Source: Candidatus Tayloriibacteriota bacterium
GTDB taxonomy: Bacteria; Patescibacteriota; Minisyncoccia; Phycocordibacterales; PALSA-1337
NCBI GenBank assembly: GCA_025353045.1
Contig: JANXRK010000072.1
Coordinates: forward strand, 1 to 11,043
Direction: 5' to 3'
DNA: 11,043 nt
Shown here in pieces: positions 6,396-11,043 of the stretch (its first letter is position 1; each line of letters starts with the position of its first letter). The notes below the pieces were generated by a model, which searched no databases, was not told where the DNA came from, and saw only the letters and a program-made list of their open reading frames with translations. Both the position numbers and the translations under genes were made by a program.

Positions 6396-7844
6396 TTATT
6401 TCTCCAAATCAAGCACTTCGTCGATACGGATCTTTTCTACGAATTCTGGTACGTGAGAAACAAGAATCATTGCTCCTTCATATTTATTTAAAGCTTCGGC
6501 GATAACAGGAAGATGGCGGAAGTTGATGTGGTTTGTAGGTTCGTCGAGGATAAGCAAACCTGGCTTTTCCAAAACCAGTCGGGCAAAGGCCACCAGACCC
6601 TTTTGACCCTCTGAAAGACTGCCAATTTTCGTATTTATAACGTCAGCAGTGATCAAAAAGCCTGCAGCAACGGTTCTCATGTCTTCTTCATTTTTCTTTA
6701 TTGTCACATCCAATAAAGATTCGCGGACAGTCTGACTAAAATCCAAAGTAGAAAAATCCTGACGATAGTACCCAACACGAACTCCTTCAGAAATGATTGA
6801 TCCCTTTCCTCCCTCTGCAATCGTCTGCAGCAATGTACTCTTTCCTATTCCATTTGGGCCCTTCAAAAGCAAGTGGTTGTTTCTTCGAAGAACAACTTTT
6901 GTCTTTCGACTGGTAGGCTTATGATCTTTAATAACTTTATACGATTCAATCTTCAAAATCTCTCCAATAAGTTCAGGTTGATGTGGAATAGTGAAAGGTC
7001 GAATGGTCTTATCCTCTCTTCGCACATCCACTTTTTCTTCCTCGAGTTCTTCTGCTTTTTCTCTCATCCTCTTTGCCACAAGTCTCATTTGACCTCCCTT
7101 ATTTGCAAAAAAGCCTGCTTTGTCTTTATTTTCTTGAATCTCTTTAGCAAGCTGAGCATTCTTCATATTTTCTTTTTCCAGACGAACGGTGATCTGCTCT
7201 CGCACGTCGCTATAGTTTCCAAAATACTGTTCGATCTTTTTTGTAAAAACATCGAGATAAAGCACTCCATCAGTGAAAGTGTTGAGGAAGTCAGCATCGT
7301 GAGAGATCACGATCACAGTCTTTTTATAATTCTTAAGGAATTGTGTTAAATGTTCGATGCCAGCCTTATCGAGATTGTTTGTGGGTTCATCAAGCAAAAG
7401 GAGATCAGGATTTTGAATAATAGCAGAAGCTAAAAGAAGGCGTGCTTGCTGACCTCCTGAGAATGACTTCACGATACGATCATGCGGAGCGTGGAAATTT
7501 ACTATTTCTAAGACTTCATCGATTCGTACATCAATGTCATAAACTTTTTCTTTAAAACATCGTTCGAAAAATTCTCGCATGGTGAGATCCATTAAATCTC
7601 GAGATATGACCTGTCGTGCTTGAGCAATTGAAATTCCATTAACAATATGGATTTGACCTGATTCTTGCTTAGAAGCTTTCGTAATGAGACTGAAAAGAGT
7701 ACTCTTACCCGCACCATTTTGACCCATGAGCGTTACTTTCATTCCTCGTCGCACAGAAAAACTAACCTCATCCAAAATAGGTTTATTGTGACCAAATCCA
7801 AACGACACTTCGTCGAAACTTAAGATACTTCCGTTCTGAGACAT
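6396..7844 (-). CDS. ABC-F family ATPase (ribosome-associated type), compact
   Basis: A 482-aa protein with two ABC ATPase domains in one chain and no membrane segments, the hallmark of ABC-F proteins, which bind the ribosomal E site and modulate translation or relieve stalling. Domain 1: Walker A GQNGAGKST (41-49), signature SFSGGQQAR (127-135), LLLLDEPTNNLD (148-159), switch SHD (181-183). A charged linker at about 215-285 corresponds to the P-site tRNA-interacting region. Domain 2: GPNGIGKST (329-337), signature SLSEGQKG (409-416), LLILDEPTNHIN (430-441), switch SH (463-464). Both catalytic glutamates are present. Oddities are the short spacing inside domain 1, leaving no room for the EttA-type arm, and the second D-loop ending HIN instead of HLD. 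EttA, Uup and antibiotic-resistance subtypes cannot be separated by eye. Confidence 0.93.
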   Translation of the reverse strand: MSQNGSILSFDEVSFGFGHNKPILDEVSFSVRRGMKVTLMGQNGAGKSTLFSLITKASKQESGQIHIVNGISIAQARQVISRDLMDLTMREFFERCFKEKVYDIDVRIDEVLEIVNFHAPHDRIVKSFSGGQQARLLLASAIIQNPDLLLLDEPTNNLDKAGIEHLTQFLKNYKKTVIVISHDADFLNTFTDGVLYLDVFTKKIEQYFGNYSDVREQITVRLEKENMKNAQLAKEIQENKDKAGFFANKGGQMRLVAKRMREKAEELEEEKVDVRREDKTIRPFTIPHQPELIGEILKIESYKVIKDHKPTSRKTKVVLRRNNHLLLKGPNGIGKSTLLQTIAEGGKGSIISEGVRVGYYRQDFSTLDFSQTVRESLLDVTIKKNEEDMRTVAAGFLITADVINTKIGSLSEGQKGLVAFARLVLEKPGLLILDEPTNHINFRHLPVIAEALNKYEGAMILVSHVPEFVEKIRIDEVLDLEK

Positions 7845-7845
7845 A

Positions 7846-7862
7846 GTATGAATATATCATAC
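7846..7862 (-). promoter_or_regulatory. Promoter-overlapping dyad upstream of the ABC-F gene
   Basis: GTATGA-N5-TCATAC is a perfect 6+6 dyad ending just before the start codon at 7844. On the minus strand TATATT (7856-7851) lies exactly 6 nt before the ATG, and TATGAT (7861-7856) overlaps it. The dyad could be an operator or, if transcribed, a small start-proximal hairpin. Confidence 0.4.
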
Positions 7863-7866
7863 GATA

Positions 7867-7905
7867 ACAAAATGACCATCCTCTTTTTGGGGATGGTCAT
7901 TTTGT
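7867..7905 (-). terminator. Long hairpin terminator between SWIB and ABC-F genes
   Basis: ACAAAATGACCATCC (7867-7881) and GGATGGTCATTTTGT (7891-7905) are perfect inverted repeats. Including a T·G and a C-G pair the stem reaches 17 bp, closed by TTTTT (7884-7888). On the minus strand the 3' arm ends ATTTTGTTAT, giving the U-rich tract of an intrinsic terminator for the SWIB gene, which ends 17 bp earlier. The next promoter starts within 5 bp of it. Confidence 0.8.
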
Positions 7906-7922
7906 AAAAATATAGCTTACTT

Positions 7923-8180
7923 TTATGAAAGATGCTTACTAATTAGCTTTGCCATTTCAAACATTGTAACCTCTGCCTTTCCAAAAACTTTCTTCAAATT
8001 CTCATCAGCCATGATATTTCGTTTGTTCTTTGGATTCTGAAGGTTTTTTCCCTTGATATAAACCCACATTTTACTGACTACTTCTGATCGAGGCATAGGA
8101 CCCTTTCCCACAATAACAGCGAGATCAGGACTGATATTCAAAGGTTTCATAAATGCAGAATTCTTTTTTGCTGTTGCCAT
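7923..8180 (-). CDS. SWIB/MDM2-domain protein, free-standing
   Basis: An 85-aa protein that is almost entirely a SWIB domain: a short basic leader (MATAKKNSA), then FMKPLNISPDLAVIVG (10-25), the charged central stretch WVYIKGKNLQNPKNKRNI (39-56), and the ending LKKVFGKAEVTMFEMAKLIS. SWIB domains are best known from eukaryotic SWI/SNF chromatin remodellers; free-standing bacterial versions occur in Chlamydiae and some candidate phyla. The function in bacteria is not established; a nucleoid or DNA-associated role is an inference. It is the best-equipped gene here for expression, with a near-consensus extended -10 promoter, a leader of about 43 nt, a GGAG Shine-Dalgarno sequence at good spacing, and a strong terminator behind it. 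Confidence 0.9.
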   Translation of the reverse strand: MATAKKNSAFMKPLNISPDLAVIVGKGPMPRSEVVSKMWVYIKGKNLQNPKNKRNIMADENLKKVFGKAEVTMFEMAKLISKHLS

Positions 8181-8187
8181 AATTTTT

Positions 8188-8199
8188 CTCCAATAGGAG
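8188..8199 (-). promoter_or_regulatory. Shine-Dalgarno GGAG of the SWIB gene inside a small hairpin
   Basis: The minus strand reads CTCC-TATT-GGAG followed by 7 nt and ATG. GGAG (8191-8188) is a clear ribosome binding site, the best in the window, and it fixes the start at 8180. The CTCC just upstream could pair with it in a 4-bp stem, masking the site weakly. Confidence 0.7.
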
Positions 8200-8229
8200 T
8201 TTTCTTAAATATTATTTACTAATGGAGGC

Positions 8230-8257
8230 ATTATACCACTTTAGAGTTTGCTGGCAA
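8230..8257 (-). promoter_or_regulatory. Near-consensus extended -10 promoter of the SWIB gene
   Basis: On the minus strand TTGCCA (8257-8252) is followed by 16 nt and an exact TATAAT (8235-8230), preceded by TGG, which makes an extended -10 (TGnTATAAT). Predicted start near 8223. The -35 box lies inside the last codons of the upstream GIY-YIG gene, so SWIB can be transcribed independently of it. Confidence 0.75.
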
Positions 8258-8489
8258 TAAGCTTCAATTTGTCCTTCTTTTTCAGTCTTTTGATTTCAGC
8301 TTCCCTTTTTCGTGCTTCAGCGTAAGTCATATTGCCTTCAGAATATCTAAAAACAACCGGCCGACGGATTTTTGTATAGTGCGCGCCTGATTTAGAATGA
8401 TTATGTGCATGGATTCTTTTTTTCAAATTATTGGTAGAGCCAACATAAAGAGTTTTGTCAGCGCAGAGGAGAATGTAGACGGAGTACAT
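8241..8489 (-). CDS. Small GIY-YIG nuclease-superfamily protein (UPF0213-like)
   Basis: 82 aa from the ATG at 8489. A longer reading from 8504 would add MYTIC, but its ATG overlaps a TATACT box placed 6 nt before 8489, and homologues begin MYxVYIL. Motifs of the single-domain UvrC/Intron-type GIY-YIG family are VYI (4-6, in place of GIY), YVG (15-17, in place of YIG), R25, HYTK (37-40) and the EARKREAEIK helix with the likely metal-binding E63. Such small proteins (YhbQ, SLX1-like) are suspected DNA nucleases, but biochemical roles are mostly unknown. The C-terminus is very Lys-rich, which suits nucleic-acid binding. It lies 27 nt beyond the U-tract of the structured RNA locus and may be read from its own promoter or by read-through. 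Confidence 0.88.
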   Translation of the reverse strand: MYSVYILLCADKTLYVGSTNNLKKRIHAHNHSKSGAHYTKIRRPVVFRYSEGNMTYAEARKREAEIKRLKKKDKLKLIASKL

Positions 8490-8495
8490 GCATAT

Positions 8496-8501
8496 AGTAT
8501 A
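8496..8501 (-). promoter_or_regulatory. TATACT box 6 nt before the GIY-YIG start codon
   Basis: The minus strand reads TATACT-ATATGC-ATG, the same arrangement as at the EVE gene. It supports the shorter start at 8489 and suggests a leaderless transcript. No clear -35 box is seen. Confidence 0.4.
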
Positions 8502-8515
8502 CATTTGAATATAAC

Positions 8516-8552
8516 AAAATAAAAAGCGCTGAACCTTCTCGGTTTACAGCGC
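8516..8552 (-). terminator. Intrinsic terminator at the end of the structured RNA locus
   Basis: On the minus strand GCGCTG (8552-8547) pairs with CAGCGC (8531-8526). An inner AACC/GGTT helix closes on a GAGAA loop with a 2-nt bulge. TTTTTATTTT (8525-8516) follows directly. The direction is unambiguous because the plus strand has only an A-tract before the stem. Confidence 0.9.
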
Positions 8553-8640
8553 CTTGCCCCACACCCAGGGGCCGGGAGATAATCACACTCCTTTCCGCTT
8601 TGCGGTCTACTGCACACGCAAAGCTAGTAACCATCAATAA
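8516..8640 (-). ncRNA. Unidentified multi-hairpin structured RNA or structured leader/3' UTR
   Basis: Between the oxygenase stop (8658) and the GIY-YIG start (8489) the minus strand encodes four successive hairpins in a visibly GC-rich island. Hairpin 1 is GCTTTGCG (8624-8617) with CGCAAAGC (8604-8597), 8 bp and a 12-nt loop; an alternative is CCGC-AAA-GCGG. Hairpin 2 is GGAG (8591-8588) with CTCC (8578-8575). Hairpin 3 is GCCCC (8572-8568) with GGGGC (8560-8556), loop TGGGTGT. Hairpin 4 is the terminator. I tried to read it as SRP RNA, 6S, tmRNA, RNase P or common riboswitches and found no match. A TATATT at 8644-8639 could be its promoter but lacks a good -35. It could be an independent small RNA, a structured 3' UTR of the oxygenase gene, or an attenuator ahead of GIY-YIG. 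Confidence 0.6.
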
Positions 8641-8657
8641 TATATCACAATTAATCA

Positions 8658-9488
8658 CTACTTGAAAAATTTTATGAACTTATTGTGGATCATTCCATAG
8701 TTGAAACCTGGTGTTTTCTCCTGAAGTCGACCATGTTTATCCTTGTCGTACTTCGGAGTATCCATTTGTTGAACAAAGCAAACTCCTGAATATCTTCCGT
8801 CCGTGGCAGTCTTTTCGTTCGCGATCACTCGATGACACAGTGCGCGAAGTTTCCCTTCTGATCGAAGTTGCATTTGCATCGAAGGGATGATAACTGTCTC
8901 GCCTTCTGACACCGGCATGTCGATCCAATCGCCCTCATACTCCAAACATTGCAAACCTGGATCACTTTCAAAGAGGTGCAGTGTGAACCCACTCTGGTCA
9001 GTGTGAGCACTCGCTGTCTCTTCACCAACTTTTCGATCACCGAAGTAGTGGATGAAACGCACAAAGAACGCATTTTCACTTTTATCAACTTCACGAACAA
9101 AATCTCTGAGTCCGAACGCATCTTCAGATTGTTGGGCAAAGTTGAGAACAGTTGGCTTCAAAATACCAACAAGACCAATGGCATTTTGGATAAATTCGAG
9201 AGCAACTGGATTCTTGATACTTCCGGCATGCTTCTCAAGCCAGTCTTTTCCCCCAAGCGCTACATCAAGGTTTTCTTTTCTATCAGCCTTGTTTCCAACA
9301 CCTTCTTTGAGTTCGTATCCAACCCCGTCGGCACTGTTGCTATATGGAAGTCCTTTCTTCACCTCCACAGGCAAAGCACAAAACTTTTTCCACGACTTAA
9401 CAGTCCGATCTACGGCTATTCTTAAATCCTGAGGATAGGTCAAAACCACAAAACCCTGCGTCTGCAGATTTTTGATATTTGTTTTCAT
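8658..9488 (-). CDS. Isopenicillin-N-synthase-like Fe(II)-dependent oxygenase
   Basis: 276 aa from the ATG at 9488, chosen because the fold begins immediately (MKTNIKNLQTQGFVVLTYP) and a TTTAAT box sits 6 nt upstream. An ATG at 9521 and a TTG at 9566 are in-frame alternatives. The protein belongs to the 2-oxoglutarate/Fe(II) oxygenase superfamily, IPNS-like group. The iron triad is complete: H162 and D164 in SAHTDQSGF, and H219 in ALCHRVIA. R232-x-S234 in GRYSG is the usual co-substrate carboxylate anchor. It should be an active cytosolic oxidase or hydroxylase, but the substrate cannot be told, and beta-lactam synthesis is not implied because no NRPS or related gene is nearby. It follows the wHTH-Nudix gene on the same strand and is followed by the structured RNA locus. 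Confidence 0.9.
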   Translation of the reverse strand: MKTNIKNLQTQGFVVLTYPQDLRIAVDRTVKSWKKFCALPVEVKKGLPYSNSADGVGYELKEGVGNKADRKENLDVALGGKDWLEKHAGSIKNPVALEFIQNAIGLVGILKPTVLNFAQQSEDAFGLRDFVREVDKSENAFFVRFIHYFGDRKVGEETASAHTDQSGFTLHLFESDPGLQCLEYEGDWIDMPVSEGETVIIPSMQMQLRSEGKLRALCHRVIANEKTATDGRYSGVCFVQQMDTPKYDKDKHGRLQEKTPGFNYGMIHNKFIKFFK

Positions 9489-9494
9489 ATGTTG

Positions 9495-9500
9495 ATTAAA
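9495..9500 (-). promoter_or_regulatory. TTTAAT box 6 nt before the oxygenase start codon
   Basis: The minus strand reads TTTAAT-CAACAT-ATG, again six bases between a -10-like hexamer and the start. An AAGGAAGG further upstream is 19 nt from this ATG, too far for a ribosome binding site. The evidence is only suggestive in this AT-rich stretch. Confidence 0.3.
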
Positions 9501-9566
9501 ATTAATACCTTCCTTAAACATTCTAATCTTACGCAAAAATATAGATAGCGAAGACGTCCTCGGCAA

Positions 9567-10280
9567 TTATTTCAAATCACTTTGTATATTTTCTTTAAAA
9601 ACAAATGGCAGCTTTTTTATTTTCTTATTTTTAATGGCTTTCAAAATAGTAACGATCGTTGAGATCGAATCGAAGTCCGCTGACTCATTTTTTATTGCCT
9701 GATCGATTGAAACCCACATATTATGTCCAAAGTTTGTATCAATCTCTAATTTTCCCGAAAAAGTATCTGTATATGCAATTGGAAACATCAAATCCGTAAA
9801 AAGTTTTCCATCTTTATGCATAATTCTTCTTTCACAACCAACTAATTTAAATTTGGCATCGAGTCCTGTTTCTTGCTTGAGTTTTCGAGTTGCTGCAGGT
9901 TCTATCAATTCCCCCTTCAAAACCACTCCACCAGGAATTCCAATCTTTCCGTATGAAGGATTTGATTTTCGTATTTGATTTAAAATTTCTATTTTCTCTT
10001 TTACTTTTCGAGAAACTATCGTAATGACATTTATTTTAAAAAGACTGGTGATTGAATCGTTCGTTGTATATGGATCGGCTACATGTTGAATACCGATTGC
10101 AGAAAGTGAATATCCGTCTTCTTTTCTATCAATAACGCCTTTCTTTACGAGATGTTGGAGATGATAGTTAAATAAATCATTGGGAATATTTTTCAGCTGA
10201 AGTTGGCTATATTTAAGGCTTTTGGCATTCTTAAGCTGGGAGAGGATATGGTTTTGGATGGGTGAAGCGTCTTTTAACAT
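9567..10280 (-). CDS. Winged-helix / Nudix two-domain protein, putative ligand-sensing regulator
   Basis: A 237-aa protein with two parts. Residues about 8-68 look like a winged helix-turn-helix domain: helices around IQNHILSQLKNAKSLKYSQL, a recognition-type helix in DLFNYHLQHLVKKGVI, then a wing DRKEDGYSLS. Residues about 82-215 are a Nudix hydrolase domain. The Nudix box runs from G118 to L140 and fits GX5EX7REUXEEXGU in spacing, but RE is R132-K133 and EE is Q136-E137. Two metal-coordinating positions are thus altered, so hydrolysis may be lost or reduced. NrtR-type regulators have the opposite order (Nudix then wHTH) and also use the Nudix domain as a sensor. The gene starts 31 bp after the ApbE stop and ends 78 bp before the oxygenase ATG. 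A dyad in its own promoter suggests autoregulation. Confidence 0.85.
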   Translation of the reverse strand: MLKDASPIQNHILSQLKNAKSLKYSQLQLKNIPNDLFNYHLQHLVKKGVIDRKEDGYSLSAIGIQHVADPYTTNDSITSLFKINVITIVSRKVKEKIEILNQIRKSNPSYGKIGIPGGVVLKGELIEPAATRKLKQETGLDAKFKLVGCERRIMHKDGKLFTDLMFPIAYTDTFSGKLEIDTNFGHNMWVSIDQAIKNESADFDSISTIVTILKAIKNKKIKKLPFVFKENIQSDLK

Positions 10281-10288
10281 TTCTCTAC

Positions 10289-10315
10289 ATTAGATCAAAT
10301 TGATCCTCTTTTCAA
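10289..10315 (-). promoter_or_regulatory. Putative promoter with operator-like dyad ahead of the wHTH-Nudix gene
   Basis: On the minus strand TTGAAA (10315-10310) and TCTAAT (10294-10289) are separated by 15 nt, with the -10 box ending 8 nt before the ATG at 10280. The spacer holds a perfect dyad, GATCAA-A-TTGATC (10293-10305). The -35 box overlaps the ApbE stop codon. Confidence 0.45.
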
Positions 10316-11043
10316 GTAAATAATTCTGCGTCAAAATCTGGCGACTTTTCGATTGAGAAATCGTCTCTTAAAATCAAATATTTAAATGTATACGTTAGCA
10401 TGAGTTTTTTCGCATCTATAAAAAATAAACTCGTTGCCAAGGCATCAGCAATAATAGCCTTATCTGCAACAACCCACACAGCCAAGATTTCTTTTGGTGA
10501 TGTAAGTGTTTGGGGATTTATTATATGTGTAAAATTTTGCCACACTCTTCGATTGCCAGCTGAACCGCAAATGCTTTCATTTTTGAGATTATAAACTCCA
10601 ATAGCCTGCTCTTTATCAGATGGATTTTCTAAACCGATTCGAAGCGATGTCTTATTTTTATATAAAATATCTCCTCCTGCGTCGACACAGTATTCATTAA
10701 TTCCGTGTGATTCGATAACTTCTCCTACCAAATCAACAAGATAGCCTTTTCCCGCGGCCCCAAAATCTAAAATGACAGGCTTTTTAATTTTCAAATGTGG
10801 ATGATTATATTCAATCACTTCATCCCAGGCAGGAGCTTTTTCCAAATCCTTTTTCTGCTTCAAAGAGTACTGTGCGTCATATCCTGCATCAGAAATAATA
10901 TTTCCAATAAGTGGCGTGACGAGTCCGCCAGTCTTTTCATAGAGATCTCTATAGATATCCATCATAACTTTTGCATCGTGATGCAAAATGTAATCCCCTG
11001 CTTCCTGCGACATTTTTGTAACTAATGAATCTTTGCGGAAACG
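10312..11043 (-). CDS. ApbE-like FAD:protein FMN transferase, 5' end cut off by window edge
   Basis: The frame ending in TGA at 10314-10312 stays open to the right edge, giving 243 residues. The first visible residues are RFRKDSLVTK, matching the FSRFRxDS motif near the N-terminus of ApbE, so the internal ATG at 11013 is not the start; roughly 50-70 residues are probably missing. ApbE enzymes use FAD to attach FMN to a Thr/Ser of target proteins such as NqrB/RnfG or FMN-binding lipoproteins. Conserved pieces in the visible fragment: DFGAAGKGYLVD (93-104, canonical DxGGxAKGY), DAGGDI (121-126), THIINPQT (172-179) and ADALAT (199-204), which carries the metal-binding Asp and Thr. Gly to Ala and Ala to Gly swaps in the first motif are unusual. 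No target flavoprotein is recognisable in the window. It lies 31 bp upstream of the wHTH-Nudix gene. Confidence 0.9.
   Translation of the reverse strand, partial: RFRKDSLVTKMSQEAGDYILHHDAKVMMDIYRDLYEKTGGLVTPLIGNIISDAGYDAQYSLKQKKDLEKAPAWDEVIEYNHPHLKIKKPVILDFGAAGKGYLVDLVGEVIESHGINEYCVDAGGDILYKNKTSLRIGLENPSDKEQAIGVYNLKNESICGSAGNRRVWQNFTHIINPQTLTSPKEILAVWVVADKAIIADALATSLFFIDAKKLMLTYTFKYLILRDDFSIEKSPDFDAELFT

Noticed and set aside
8490..8504. Five-residue longer GIY-YIG protein starting at 8504
   Set aside because: The family begins at the MYxVYIL motif, and the upstream ATG overlaps the TATACT box.
8521..8640. SRP RNA, tmRNA, 6S or known riboswitch at the structured locus
   Set aside because: The diagnostic sequences (SRP GGAA tetraloop region, tmRNA tRNA-like ends, 6S long single hairpin, common riboswitch cores) were not found by eye.
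8423..8658. Two overlapping minus-strand reading frames of about 64-66 codons over the hairpin region
   Set aside because: They run through four strong hairpins and a terminator, resemble no protein family, and overlap the GIY-YIG gene in another frame.
8949..9432. Plus-strand frames of 126 and 158 codons opposite the oxygenase gene
   Set aside because: They are antisense to a gene with complete catalytic motifs and show no recognisable domain.
9489..9566. N-terminal extension of the oxygenase from TTG at 9566 or ATG at 9521
   Set aside because: The extra residues resemble nothing in the family, TTG directly abuts the upstream stop, and a -10-like box with 6-nt spacing points to 9488. The ATG at 9521 cannot be fully excluded.
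1..11043. Mobile element, CRISPR array, tRNA or defence island
   Set aside because: No transposase or integrase, direct-repeat array, tRNA cloverleaf or recognised defence gene set was found; the window looks like ordinary chromosomal gene content.

Overview
The window looks like chromosomal DNA from an uncultivated, small-genome bacterium, most likely of the Candidate Phyla Radiation (Patescibacteria/Parcubacteria). This is inferred from several things together: an AT-rich sequence, short tightly packed genes, compact versions of widespread families (a 399-aa DEAD-box helicase ending shortly after motif VI, a 482-aa ABC-F protein), a free-standing SWIB-domain protein, a THYN1-type EVE protein, a small GIY-YIG protein, and few Shine-Dalgarno sequences. 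TGA is used as a stop, so the recoded TGA=Gly code of some Patescibacteria does not apply. No taxonomic marker gene is present, so the placement is not proven.

Layout, left to right. A 3'-truncated GT4 glycosyltransferase (minus) is divergent from a PAP2-related membrane phosphatase (plus). A DEAD-box RNA helicase (minus) converges on the PAP2 gene and is divergent, across only 37 bp, from a VanY-like D,D-carboxypeptidase. The stop codon of that gene abuts the start of a YhiN/HI0933-type flavoprotein, so these two plus-strand genes probably form an operon, closed by a strong intrinsic terminator at 5278-5317. Everything after that is on the minus strand. In transcription order (right to left) it comprises a 5'-truncated ApbE-like FMN transferase, a winged-helix/Nudix protein, an isopenicillin-N-synthase-like Fe(II)/2-oxoglutarate-type oxygenase, a GC-rich structured RNA locus ending in a terminator, a GIY-YIG protein, a SWIB protein, a long hairpin terminator, an ABC-F ATPase, an EVE protein and a NYN-domain putative RNase.

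Functional themes. The left part is envelope-related (glycosyltransferase, lipid phosphatase-like protein, peptidoglycan carboxypeptidase). The middle concerns RNA and translation (DEAD-box, ABC-F, NYN, EVE). The right part is a possible redox/regulatory group (ApbE, wHTH-Nudix, oxygenase). No mobile element, CRISPR array, tRNA, rRNA or integrase was seen, and no gene-free stretch exceeds 300 bases.

The most interesting signals are: the unidentified multi-hairpin RNA at about 8516-8640; recurrent -10-like boxes exactly 6-7 nt before start codons, suggesting leaderless mRNAs; and a perfect GATCAA-A-TTGATC dyad in the promoter of the wHTH-Nudix gene, whose Nudix box is degenerate and may act as a ligand sensor.
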